A stretch of 64,000 bases of DNA. It comes from Cantharellus purpuraceus (taxonomy: Eukaryota; Basidiomycota; Agaricomycetes; Cantharellales; Hydnaceae). Below are positions 1 through 11,231 of this stretch, piece after piece (within the stretch, counting starts at the first letter, position 1; each line of letters starts with the position of its first letter). The notes under the pieces were generated by a model that saw nothing but the letters and a program-made list of their open reading frames with translations, was not told the origin of the DNA and searched no databases. The stretch spans positions 248,001 through 312,000 of the forward strand of contig JALBUN010000007.1 in assembly GCA_025174535.1 (NCBI GenBank). Direction: 5' to 3'. Made by a program: the position numbers and the translations under genes.

Positions 1-415
1 TAATGAAGGTTTATCGGGACAGCATCGTCCACGATTGACAGTGCAACTCTCATCTCGTCGGCTGACCAATGGTGTTTCTCCTGCAACTCGACAAGTCGCT
101 TCATGATAGCAAGTCCTCGAACATAGCGTTCTTTACGCGACATGTAGGGTCTATCCTACTTGTCAACATACCCCCACAATGCCTAGCAGGATGATGGATT
201 GCTTTACTTGCGGGATTTATCAAACACAGGATCTTCAGATATAACCTGGACCATCTGAGAATGCTTCTTCCAACCGTCTTTCCCATCTGAGGCACAGGTT
301 CAGTTTTGAATACAAATAGAATAAATGCAATATTACAGTGAAGGAGATGCCTCACGTCATCAATGTCGATAGTCGTCCGCGCACGAGCGGCCTTCATATC
401 TTCAGCTTGCGACAT
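1..415 (-). CDS. Acyl-CoA oxidase, N-terminal part (runs off the left edge)
   Basis: Three exons are visible on the minus strand: 415-337, 286-208 and 150 to the window edge. All introns are GT-AG and the phases agree. The spliced protein starts MSQAEDMKAARARTTIDIDD and contains DPVFDKSRKPYMSRKERY, followed by a helix ending DDAVPINLHY. This matches the N-terminal alpha domain of peroxisomal acyl-CoA oxidases, where a DPxFxKSxxxxxxRxERY segment precedes the FAD domain. The enzyme would carry out the first, H2O2-producing step of peroxisomal beta-oxidation. The catalytic domain and any C-terminal peroxisomal signal lie outside the window. The family call is from motif recall, not alignment. 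An acyl-CoA dehydrogenase-like paralogue is the main alternative. Confidence 0.72.
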
Positions 416-1409
416 GTCGTTGACAGCAATAGTTGCTTGCAGAAGAAATCCAGCTTATATATCAGCACCAGGAGTTGAGAGACACTGGCAGCCCGGGTAC
501 AGACCAGGCCGGAGGAAATTACGTGATCGAAGGCATGCAATCCTTCTTGCAGCTCGTTTCATTCTGAACCTGCATGTGCTCTGTGGTTATGCTCCTCATA
601 GGAGTACACAGGTTGGGGAGTTTATCTCGAGCCTCGGGCCTCTGGTTTACAGGCAGTGCCGCGACTTGATCGGCACTACTTGAAGTCTCGGCAGTCGAAT
701 GCATAAACACTGGTCGTGTTTTGCCAGTTTCTTACCTCTCAAATATTTAAGGAGAAACCACAGGACGCCTATATATCCGTACTATGTTGGGGCTTGTGTT
801 GGATCCCCGACGGCAAGTGGGCTTTTCTCGACCGGTAGCTCTGATCCCGTCCGTATCATGTTTCTGTCCGCCAGTCCAAGCTGCTCCAAGGCCAGACTCA
901 TCATCCGCAAACTCAAGGTCTAATCCCAGTCTGGTGCCATGTCCGTGCAGAGACGATTCAACCGAGACTGACGGAGTGCAAAGTTCTTGCCTGGCGGACA
1001 TGTAATATGCGAACTCACAGAGTTCACGCCGGAGTGCCTTACCAATTTCTAAACGGACTCCACGTCTAGTTCGCGTCGCGTTCGTCTTCATGAAAGCACC
1101 TTTCTGAATGACATTCTTGTCATTTGCTCGAGATTGACAAGATTGCTCGGATACAATTTAGTCTAAGTATTATACATGATATCCCTTTCTGCTACAACGT
1201 TACCATCTTAACCGCCAACTCGCTATATATGATCTTGCATTTCGACCTCACTCACAATATTTGCATCGCCAAGGAGCAAGACAACTACTGACCTACATTC
1301 GTTCACAAAATGCCTGTCACAATAGTACAGATGATCGCGTCTCTACATACCATACACGTGCTCACAATGGTGAAACATGAAGACAGATCGACTCGCACAG
1401 TTCAAGAGG
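416..1409. other. Intergenic region without a supported gene
   Basis: This separates the acyl-CoA oxidase start from the 3' end of the La gene. A 114-codon minus-strand frame (1091-747) starts MKTNATRTRRGVRLEIG and has a possible donor GTAAGG after its first 17 codons. I recognise no domain in it, so I do not call it a gene. The 1180-1290 stretch is more AT-rich with TATA-like sequence, but no gene could be attached to it. Confidence 0.4.
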
Positions 1410-3160
1410 CTATGAGTCTCCATCCCCGGTCTCTTTCATATCCGTCTTCGCCTTTTTGGTGGTGTGTACAACGGGAACGCCCTGGCCCTTTGTGTCTGGC
1501 CCACCGTCTGGCTCCACGGCGCGTTTTCTCTTCTCCCCAAGCTGATCTGCAATTTCCTCTTTCGCCTCTCTACTACTGCCGAAATCGCCCCTTCGTCCGC
1601 CACGGCCGCCGCCTCCACCTCGTCCACCTCGTTCACGGCCTCCACGACCGCCCCATTTTCCTCGGCCTCCACGTCCACGTTCACTAGAGCCTTCACCCTC
1701 TCCAGAAATGACACGCCGGGCGGCTGCCTGTGCGCGTTCAATCTGGAACTCTTTTTCAGAATCCTCTGGGGCACTTGTCAGTGAACAGAAGCTGACGCAA
1801 TGTCAGACACATACCATCCGGAATTTCCCATGTTACAGAGTTTCCGTTGAGGGTGTTTAGGTGCTCGCGCACAAAAATAATGTCTTCATCCGAGAGCGTC
1901 TTGTCAAACCCAATAATTCCGGAATCTGCACCTCGTTTGTGTTGAATATATGGCGGCTTCTTAAAACGCTCTTTCAGAGATGCCTTGGCCATAGTTAGAG
2001 TTGAAAATCCAAATTATATAACAGTATGGAACGCACCTTGATATCTGTGAAAATAAAGCCACCTCCACAGCCACTGAACCTAAGGGAAGCGCCTTTTGTG
2101 AATGGAACGTCGGCCTCGACAACGCTTCCTCCATCCTTTTGATTTACTCTAAGCCGGGTACCCATGAACTCCAGATATATCTCAGGTCCCTCTTGTATCT
2201 CGGGTTGCTTTTTCAACATTTCCTTGGTCTTGTCGTCCATTTTGAATGCGTTGAAGCCCCTTGTGGCGATTGTAGCCCTCTTGGTCCGTGCTGCTCTGCC
2301 AGTCAAGCCTTTCTCCTTAATCTTCATCTCGCAATAGGCGTCTTTAGACATTATAAGTAAGTCATTGCCGTTCCACTGTGGTTTAGGATCAGCCTCCAAG
2401 AACTTTTCTACGTCCTCGAAATTGGCGAACTCGCAGAATACGGAGCCCTAAAAACACATCAAATAACCGAACAGCACAAGCCTATTGTGAAACACATGCC
2501 TTGAACCCCTTCTGACCTTCCATGCGACGCATCCGGACGGCGTTCACTTTTCCATATTTTGAAAAGAAAGCCTCCAATTCGACCTGTAGAGTTGGCGTCT
2601 CCTCACCAAAACCTTTCTACATGGTCCCGATCAACGAACTCCCCGCATTGAGATACCAGCTCAAAACATACAGCATACACGCTTCTTTCAAACTGGTCCT
2701 TGGGCTCTCGGACTTCTTCGCGCCGGCGTACTTTTGTACCCATCTCGTCTACCTCGAGTAGTGATTCGCTCTGGCGCAGTGCATCGGCCAGCCATGGCAC
2801 ACCTTTGGGCTGATACTGTCGCATGCGCTTGAACGAGGCAACTGTGGCAATAGGCACCCAGTGTTCCGCATTCGCAGAATGCAGCGTCCACATAAATTTA
2901 TCATAAGGCAGATTGGAGTCAGCAAAGTAAAATTCGACTGTTTTCCGGTACGAGGTTAGTGTGTTCAGAGAGTCCATCGCAAATGGGAAAGGCATACTTT
3001 GGTTTAGGGCTTTGGCTTTTTCTGGATCATCTGTACCAGCGCGGGTGTCACCACTGTTTGCTGCAGCGCCATTGGTCTCGCTTGTCCCCGCTTCTGCCAC
3101 CGCCATCTCTACGTCCTCAGGTGCAGTAGGCGCTGGGTCGACGGCTTCAACAGCGGCCAT
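1410..3160 (-). CDS. LHP1: La RNA-binding protein (La motif + RRM + RGG tail)
   Basis: Six exons (3160-2998, 2937-2672, 2616-2500, 2447-2037, 1983-1815, 1765-1410) give 493 residues with consistent phases. Residues about 55-135 form a La motif with the signature EFYFADSNLPYDKFMW. An RRM follows at about 145-230, a second structured segment at about 300-375 resembles the C-terminal RRM of La proteins, and the tail is Arg/Gly-rich (about 390-425) with basic KRKR and KKAK stretches. La binds the UUU-OH 3' ends of RNA polymerase III transcripts and protects tRNA and other small-RNA precursors in the nucleus. I chose the ATG at 3160. An in-frame ATG at 3202 would add a 14-residue extension that looks like leader sequence. 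Intron 3 (2499-2448) begins with GC instead of GT. The gene is head-to-head with Hpc2. Confidence 0.93.
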
Positions 3161-4070
3161 GAAAGTAGTGGTAAATAAACAAGGAGGATGATGTGCAAAC
3201 AAAGATAAGATTTTAAGCAGTCTTAATATCGATACTACCTGATTGAGCCGATTTCGGAACGCGCCGGATTTTTCGATTTCGATTTCCGAAAGTCCGTCTC
3301 ATCGACTGAACGTGTTACGCATTTCATTGTACAGTCATGGAACAAAGGCGGTCGATCGATACGATCCGAATATCATTAGTGGTATTTTTGTCGGTTTGAC
3401 CAATGTTCCTGAAGTTGAGCTACCTCTTTGATGTTCAAGTGCCTCATCAACTCCGAGCCCATCTTCCTCTTCAAATTTCCCTTAGTGACTCGTGTAATAA
3501 TGCTTTGCCCAACTGGAAAACCCAGTCTGTCGGAGGACAACAATAGTGGCATGGCATAACTCTTGACTGTGGCAGAATTCTTCAGTCTGTCCCAGGAATG
3601 TGAATGGCATAATGGACACCGGTAGTTTACAACTGAAATTATTGAGTTTGGTAGGCTCTGGGTCAAGCCCAGGAAGCGTCATGCTTGGGATTTCTGCGTA
3701 GTGTAGACATGGCAAGAGTGAATATGGCCTGAGACATGAGGAAATGCCCCACGCCTGGGGAGTGTTGGCTGAGGTTGTAGTCTGGATTGGCAGAGAAGAC
3801 TCGGGTTAGGGTCAAGCGCTTGGGGGAAGAGATGGCTGCGGCCGGAAGGAAGACGGGGCTGACGGGTGTACTCATATAATAGAGCATCGGTTGCGGAGAG
3901 CCAATTCGTTTTGGGGGGTCAAGCGGCTCGGAAACTTTGAACAGCCCCCATCATCTCCCCAGAACTTCCAGCGTGGCGGCCACCAGATCTTCCGGCCAAC
4001 TTTTGCTCGCCCCGTCAATATCACTTGCTCTTCAACACTCTCTTTTCTGGCCCTAGGTCATTCCTGCCTC
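3161..4070. promoter_or_regulatory. Divergent intergenic region between La and Hpc2 genes
   Basis: About 0.9 kb separates the start codons of two outward-facing nuclear genes, so both promoters should lie here. The stretch before the Hpc2 start is pyrimidine-rich (CT-rich around 4005-4065), common in basidiomycete core promoters. A 74-codon minus-strand frame (3887-3663, containing MSTPVSPVFLPAAAISSPKR) could be a tiny gene, but I recognise nothing in it. Confidence 0.4.
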
Positions 4071-6417
4071 ATGTCTGACAAAGACGTCCGTGTCCGCGAG
4101 GCCAGCGTCGCGTCTGGCGACGAGGGGCGTTCTCCCCATCACCCACTTACCGAATCCCCTACAGCGTCTCCTTCCAGCGCCAGACATTCATTGTCCCCCC
4201 CTCCTCCTTCTGTCAAAGAGGACAGCCGTGACGATGTTGTCCACATGGCTGCAGAACCCGTCGCCAGCCGGACTCGTAAGGAAACTAAATCCCGTTCCGC
4301 ATCTTTACCAGCGCCTCCCAGCGACAATGTCATATCTATTCCTGCAGCGCAACCCCCCGAGGCCTCCACCTCTGCAATTCCTCCCCCGTCGCAGCCCAAG
4401 CCCAAGTCGGCCAAGCAGCGCAAGTCTCGGTCGCCGTCGCCACCGCCTGTCTTGCCACCGCCACCGCTTCTCACTGTCCGCCTGGACATCGCGCTAGGTG
4501 GCCCTGAACATTACGAGGTTGATGTGTCTGCTCTTGCGCTGCAGACTGGCCAACGCAACCCGACGCCACCTCCTGTCAAGCGCGACACCAGCGACAGCGA
4601 GGGCGAGGACAGCGACGAGGGCCCGAAGAAAAGCAAAAGCAAATCCAATAAACGTGTAAGCGCCTTGAGCTCTTTCTCATGTAGTACTGAGCGACTACCG
4701 CACAGTCCCGGGCAGCCGAATATGACCTCAACGACCCTTTCATCGACGATTCGGAGCTTGCCATCGACGACCGCACCCATTTCGCGCAGACGAAGCAGCA
4801 GGGTTTCTATGTCTCCAGCGGTGAAGTCGCGCTCTTGAAAGACAAGTATGTTACCTGCCATGCATTTGTCAAGGTTACGTTGTTGACCCTCCTTCATCTG
4901 GTAGGGCGAGCCCGAAGAAGCCACGGTCAAAGCGTCCACTTATCCTCTCCAGCGCAGCTGCAGCCAATATCCAGCCTCTCTCGCATGCCGCTCCGCCATC
5001 TCAAGCGTCGATACATCCTCCAAAGATGTCTGCACATCCTGCCACTTCGGTGCCCCAGGATGGCACCCGCGAGTCGCCTATCGCCCTCCTCGATGATGAC
5101 GAGCACAAGCCTCCGCCAAAACGAAAGCTCAGCCCTGGGCACAGCGCTGCCAATGAGAGTGGCGACATACCAAAGAAGAGGCGCAAGTTGCAACAACTGC
5201 AACCGTTTCACCCAGACCTTGAGGCGAGCATCGAGGCGCTCAAGGTGGCCATTGCGGGGGAGTCATTTGAGGTCAAGGGCAAGTTTCCCCCGGCCCTCAA
5301 GCCCAAGTTGCAGCAGTTGGCGTTGCAGGCGATTGTGCTTGATGAGTACAATGAGAACTTTTTTGCTCGAATGCCGCAGTTATTCCCATATAACAAATTT
5401 ACCATGACAGTGAGTGATTTTGAGTAGCTAACTGCTTTCCATGCGCATGACCTGTTTTTGTGTGTAGAAACTTATCAAGCGTCTCGTATATGCCGAGCAT
5501 CACGCGCTTCTCGTTGCCAGACAGGAGGAACTACTTGAGGAGCTCAAAGAACTTGCAGACAATGGATTTGACCAAGCGTATTCAGAGTGGGAGCGTAACG
5601 TGACGAATTGGAGTGCGTTTATTCGCGACGTTTACTGTCATCCTGCCTAACGGCGCGCCACAGGAGAACGTTGTGAACGGTATGAGGCTGATATCATGTC
5701 AGTTGGATATCTGAAGTTGAAGCGATCGTCTGCATCGGCGGAACCCAGTGCACATGGGGACGAGACTGGGGTGCGCAATATTGTGTTTATTCTTTGCATC
5801 TGAGACACTCACTCTATCGAGTGTATTTTCGGTTTGGGTGTGCAGGATAGTCCAGGACCACCCCGCGAAGCCTCGGTCGGGTCGACGCAGAAGGACAAGG
5901 ACGCAAAGGTGCTCAAGGAGCTGCAGGAGAAGGAGCCTCCGAAGAAGTATCGACTTACGGAGCCTATGAAAAGTATCTTTTGGCAGTTGTATTGCCTGAG
6001 CAACGAGTGCTCGCGGTTGACGAACGAAAAGAAGTAGGTGGATTGTATTATGTAGTGGTGTGGGGTTTTTGGATTGGATGTTAATGGGCCGTGGGGTGTT
6101 TGTTTTGTAGTCAGTTGGAGGGTATTCCTGATTCGGTAAGCGAGCAGGGAATGCGGAAGGGGCTTTATCAGAAGGTGAGTCTGTAGATTTGGTGTTCCAT
6201 GTGTTAATTGTGTACTGATGCTGGTGTTTGAGATCATTGCGGTTTTCCCTGAGGGTTGGATGACGTCTGGCAACATATCTCGAGACAGTACGTCACCGTA
6301 TCTTGTCTTATGCACATTACCCACTCAACGCTCGTCATGGATGGTTGTGCAGTCTCTGTCATCAAGAAGAAACACGAGAGCGAGCAGACGCGATATGATG
6401 ATGGAAATGGGTCATGA
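4071..6417 (+). CDS. HPC2: Hpc2/ubinuclein subunit of the HIR/HIRA histone chaperone
   Basis: Nine exons (4071-4655, 4706-4845, 4905-5409, 5468-5612, 5664-5770, 5846-6033, 6111-6174, 6233-6287, 6353-6417) give 617 residues with all phases consistent. Residues about 1-195 are low-complexity, Pro/Ser-rich and charged. Exon 2 holds the Hpc2-related domain with the hallmark YDLNDPFIDDSELAIDD, followed by FAQTKQQGFYVSSG. That short motif contacts HIRA/Hir and is the family's best identifier. Residues about 340-600 are helical and resemble the ubinuclein conserved middle domain, including a W-x-x-L-Y-C-L-S segment and GNISRDISVIKKKHE near the end. The complex deposits H3-H4 independently of replication. 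The start is the first ATG whose downstream protein looks like the family; a longer upstream frame reads through leader sequence. Confidence 0.92.
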
Positions 6418-6911
6418 GGATTAGATGCATCAGAAAAGTTGCTGTGGTCTGTATTTTATTTTATTTGTTGGTTCGTTGTTCTTTGCACCCCTGCTCGGTT
6501 TTTTTTTGTTTTCACTATTTTGTTGGTTTCGGTTTCTTGTTGTTCTGTTATTTGGCTATGCGGTGCTTGATCCTATGCCCATGCAAAAGAGGAGGCGAGA
6601 TATAGATTAAGGGTTGTATGTGAAGTGTGACTGTTCTTGTCTCGTTTGTAGAAGGCAGAGATTATTGCTATAATATGGTACGTTTGTAGGATGAGCGACG
6701 CTTTGTCTGGAATTTGGAGTGGTCAGAGTGATTATCGCACTGTGGAGGGAGGTATGAACAGGCGTGTAGTTACTTGGAAAGGTAACTAGGTTCAGTTTAG
6801 ATATTCTAACTTGATATTGCTTTACAGTGGGATTGCGGAGTACTTAATCTGCCGGCGAGTGTTATGATTGCCGGTATAGACAGTAAGCTTATGTATGTGC
6901 ATTGCACCAAG
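6418..6911. other. Hpc2 3' flank without a gene
   Basis: T-rich sequence follows the Hpc2 stop (6470-6545), as expected of a 3' UTR and polyadenylation region. I see no further coding evidence before the tandem repeat. Confidence 0.4.
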
Positions 6912-7453
6912 AGTCTTACCAAGTACTACATTCTCAATAAATTGCGACTAATACTCTGTCTGAATTCCTATGCGATCTATCCCATGTGATAAAGATTTGT
7001 AATTCCACGATGCTTCGTGTACCTTCTTCGTCGGCGGATTTATCCGACAAATTGCTAGTTCTCCAATTTCCTCCATCACTTGATCAAGGGCGGAACGCAC
7101 ATGTCTATGTTGTACCAGGAGTCTTACCAAGTACTACATTCTCAATAAATTGTGACTAATACTCTGTCTGGATTCTTATGCGATCTATCCCATGTATAAT
7201 TCCACGATACTTCATGTACTTTCCCGGCGGATTAATCCGACAAATTGTTAGTTCTCCAATTTCTTCCATCACTTGATCAAGGGCGGAACGCACATATCTT
7301 TGTACCAGGGGTCTTACCAAGTGCTACATTCTCAATAAATTGCGACTAATACTCTGTCTGAATCACAATGCGACCTATCACACATATGTGATGAAGACTT
7401 GTAATTCCACGATGCTTCATGTACCTTCTTCTTCGGCGGATTTATCCGCCAAG
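6912..7453. repeat. Three-copy direct tandem repeat, period about 190-210 bp
   Basis: The unit starts GTCTTACCAAGTACTACATT and recurs at 6912, 7121 and 7311. Copies 1 and 2 are full (about 209 and 190 bp); copy 3 stops at about 7453. Each unit holds an AATTCCACGATGCTTC block, a GGCGGATTTATCCG block, which is a short inverted repeat, and CACTTGATCAAGGGCGGAACG. On the minus strand copy 1 reads open for 60 codons (7130-6948, containing LDQVMEEIGELAICRINPPT). This may be a duplicated gene fragment, but the other copies have indels that would break the frame. Confidence 0.8.
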
Positions 7454-10065
7454 GGACAAGTAGTCAACCAGTTAGTTTGAAACAAAGGGATTATATTTTT
7501 TATCTAAGGATTTGTATATGAGACAGCGACTTCAGTCGTTGTCGTACAAGGAATTACACGGAGTTCCCCTCTACTCTTTACCTTCAATCTACAGCCTATT
7601 CCTTTCTTGATACGAACAAGAGGATTTCTAAGTTAGTGCGAGGGGTCTTGATTCTTCACCATTTGCTTGTTAGTTTTGGTCAGCAAAAGTTCCACTTTAG
7701 GCTTGGAGGTGTTGAAGATCGCCCAACCTGATGTTCTGTCGTGGCTGCTTCTCAGTGCCTTGCATTAAAATCTCAACAGACGAATTGACACTCTGCATGT
7801 GGGGAAAACAGGTGGTGCCTGGGCATGTTGCCGGTTTAAGTCTCTAGGCGGGATGAGCAGCGTCGTTAGTAGTTGTGCATATACCCTCGTCTGGCCGTTG
7901 ATGATGGTCCCCACAAGTCACTTGCCGCGTTTTTGCTTGTTTTATTTCGATCTTCAGCGTCATTTTCGATGAGACCTATAAAGTTAGCTCCGGAGACCGT
8001 GTGGAGCCAGGCGACGAGTCGCAATGAAGATGGTCTTCCCAGGCACAGCCTTTGTGTCAAATGTGTCGCTTACAATATGGGTAGTCCACTTGGTTTGCCA
8101 CATTTAATAGAGAACCAGGTTCTCTGCCATACTGTAAATCTAACTGGCAAACTTGCATTTTCCAATCTGTTCACCTTGTTGCCCGTCTAAAATTTATCAT
8201 GGTACAATGAACCTGATAAGGTCAAGAAGCGGTGGCACATGTATGCATGGATACGTCCCACTCGAATCGGTGTTCATACGAGAGGGCGTGGTCTGTGGCT
8301 GTCGGGCACCGACTGGCGCAAAGTAGCACCACCAGTCGAATGTGCGCTGGGCGCTGTATTCCGCCGCTTTTGAATTCGGTTTAAATATAGATAATGTGGC
8401 GGTGTGTCAGACGTCATGAAGGAGTTGTCGACGTGTATCAGCGAGTGTAAGTTGTACTGCATCCCGATATTTTTAGTTTTTGGATGATGTGTAGGAAGAC
8501 AGCATACAGACATCACATTTTGATTAAAAGGCTCCCTGATCTTGTGAGGTGATCTCTTGGATATCCTTTCCGAGAGTCAGACTAGGCAGTGAAATGTCCA
8601 GTTCATTCATCGCTGTAGAACAACGCGAGAAGTAAAGCTCAAGTCTGCGGAGGACTGTTCAACCAAAGCGCTGATCACATCTTGTCACGATGCATCAAAA
8701 ATGACAGCGCGGATGCATTGGGAGCAGTGGACCCGCATAGCTACGTGAATGATCTTTCCCAAGATGTAGATGGCGGGAAGACTCGTCACCGAAATCTGGG
8801 TGTCGAGTATGCGCGAACCGGTGACACTATAACAAAGTACGCTGTGCCGATTATTTCGCTCTTGTGTCTGTACCTGCACTGCTTCTTAATAGTGGGAGAT
8901 CCCACATTGGGCCATGTAATTAGTTGAGACTGATCAGCACCAGATAGCCTGATTGATGTGAGTGCCTTGATAGATGAGTGTACTTCCTGATGTCATAATG
9001 TCCGGAAGATCGTGATCTGGAGTGCATCAGATTTACTGGTTTCCGGTATCTTCCCTACGAATAATAATGAGCTAGTTGCTATGTAGATTATTTTGGGATA
9101 CACGAGGCTGGCATACAAGCTGGAGGTTAGGAGTTCGCACAATAGTCATAGGATGATGCATGATGATCAAAGTCAGACTCGAGGACGTGCATAGGTGACA
9201 ATACTCACTATGTGCCACCTGCATCTGGTTTCGCAGTAGTAAATTTTGGAACTCTTGGGTGGTATGTAGGCTCGTCTTTCTTTTACCATGAATAACTGAA
9301 GTAAAACTGGCCGCACACTACCTGGAGTAGGAAAATCTACCGCGAATGGGTCGAAAGTCCTGGTTTTAGCGATGTCAACCTCGGGGTGGCGCAGGTGTGG
9401 TAATGATCCCATCAACTCAATATCAATAGTTCTAATAGGATATCAGTGGTGTCAACTCCCATGTGTGCGCCCGGTGTTCGTAATTCGAACCGGCGCTAAT
9501 CCAGGTTCTCGCCGACTCGCTCTTTGAGCTCAACGTATGTTGTTTGTAGCCTACTCACTAAAGCACGACAAACACGGCCAAGTGTATACATGGCCTGATG
9601 AGGAAGCCACAGCCTAGAACAATAATAGGATGTGAATTATCCTCTAATTCAATATGACGATGGAGCATCTGTCAGTACGAATTAGGCCATATTTTGATGC
9701 TCATCCCATCCACCATTGCGACATCGCTTCTCCTGGGAATGCTTCCAACTCCTTAGCGTCTTCGCTGCCATGTCATGTTGCAGATGGCTGTATCGTCTTT
9801 GTTGTCAGCCTGTTGTTATCTGGGAATGGGTTATAAGCTTCTCCGGTGAACGCATACAGTTTCTATTCCTTAGACTCCCCACTGTTCGATCAGGTATCGA
9901 CTAGCTAATCTCTGCTACGAGTACCGTTTTATCATCCAAGCCCTTTCTTTCGACTTCCAGTAAGTCTACATTCCTTCGCGTTACAGTAATTTTAGCCTCC
10001 TGACGCATGCTGTTATTCTAAAGTTCATTCAACGGCTCAATTTCAGCCAATTTCAAAAAGCCACG
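7454..10065. other. 2.6-kb region with no recognised gene
   Basis: No frame here has a domain I recognise and I could not build a convincing spliced model. The best leftover is an 80-codon minus-strand frame (9415-9173) with RTFDPFAVDFPTPG and IYYCETRCRWHI segments, which could be one exon of an unrecognised or decayed gene. A short palindrome, GGTTCGAATTACGAACACC on the minus strand near 9470-9495, recalls a tRNA T-arm, but no acceptor, D or anticodon arms surround it. Confidence 0.3.
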
Positions 10066-11231
10066 ATGCTTCCTCGTATTGCTTTACTCGCATGGGTCAC
10101 CTTGGCCGTCAACGTCAATGCGCTCCCTTTTGAAGTCAGACAGGCAGCCCAGGCTAATGTCGTCACTCAAACCGTAACCGTAAACGCTGTAAGCCCCAGT
10201 CATAAAGCCATGATTACCCAGAAATCTTACCCCACACACTGCAGACCGCCGCCGCTGCCCCACAGACCGTCTTCGTCACCGTCACCGCCAACGCCGCGCA
10301 AATCAGTGCATCACAAGCAGCCGCCTCCAAGGCCGCTGCCGCACAGGCCGCATCCGCCGCGTCAGCTGCAGCTGCGTCTGCGGCCGCGCAGAACAAGAAC
10401 GCCGCTCAGGTCGCGTCGATTGCTGCTGCTGCAGCCAAGGCGATCTTCGGGGGCGGGAAGGCTGCTGCTGCAAAGGCGACCCCGCCACCTGCCGCAGCCA
10501 AACCCGCTGCTGCTGGAGGCGGAGCGAAGGCTGGTGGATCGTCATCAGCTGCTGTTGCATCGAACTCGGCGGCGGCTGTAACTACCGACTCTGCTGGCGC
10601 TGCCGTATCCACTGACTCTGCTGGCGCCGCTGTGTCGACGGATAGTGCAGCGGCAGCTTTATCTACCGACTCTGCGGCGGCGGCTACTGCGACGGACAGT
10701 GCAGCAGCAGCCGTATCTACTGACTCTGCCGCGGCAGCGACGGACAGTGCGGCGGCAGCGGCTACTGATTCTGCTGCTGCTGCAGCAACGGACAGTGCAG
10801 CGGCGGCCCTAGATACCGACTCTGCTGCTGCGGCCACGGACACCGCACTGGCAGCCCCACCTGCGGCAACGGACCCGGCTGCTACGGATTCCTTAGCTGA
10901 CCCAGCTCCTACGGACGCAACTGCCACAGATGACAACGCGGCCGCCGACCCGGCTGCTACAGACACCACCACGGACCCCAGCCTTACAGATCCCAGCCTC
11001 AATGGCGGTAGCGACCCCAGCCTCACAGACCCCAGCCTCAATGGTGGCAGTGACCCTAGCACTGACCCTAGCACTGACCCTAGCCTCAGCGACCCCAGCA
11101 GCGACCCCAGCCTTGGCGACGACTCCGGCCTTGGCGACGACTCCGGCCTTGGCGACGACTCCGGTGGCGACGACTCCGGCGATGGCTTCCGGCGTCGCAT
11201 GCGCCGGAGCTTCCTCTCGCGTCTTGACTGA
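10066..11231 (+). CDS. Secreted Ala/Ser/Thr/Asp-rich low-complexity repeat protein
   Basis: Two exons (10066-10188 and 10245-11231) give 369 residues. The N-terminus MLPRIALLAWVTLAVNVNA is a clear signal peptide, with likely cleavage after the last Ala. Exon 2 starts with an Ala-rich, Lys-containing segment (about 42-145). An array of TDSAAAA-type repeats follows (about 150-250), then acidic repeats of TDPSLNGGSDPS and GDDSGL type. The last residues are basic (RRRMRR). No catalytic domain or transmembrane segment follows the signal peptide. It is best described as an intrinsically disordered secreted or wall-associated protein; any function would be a guess. The repeat region is GC-rich, in phase and free of stops, which supports real translation. 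Confidence 0.82.

Noticed and set aside
4139..4939. Minus-strand frames opposite Hpc2
   Set aside because: Shadows of the Pro/Ser-rich Hpc2 exons.
9470..9500. tRNA-like T-arm
   Set aside because: Only one hairpin resembling a T-arm; no other cloverleaf arms.
10406..11200. 264-codon minus-strand frame opposite the secreted protein
   Set aside because: Shadow of GC-rich in-phase repeats; the plus frame has a signal peptide and a splice structure.
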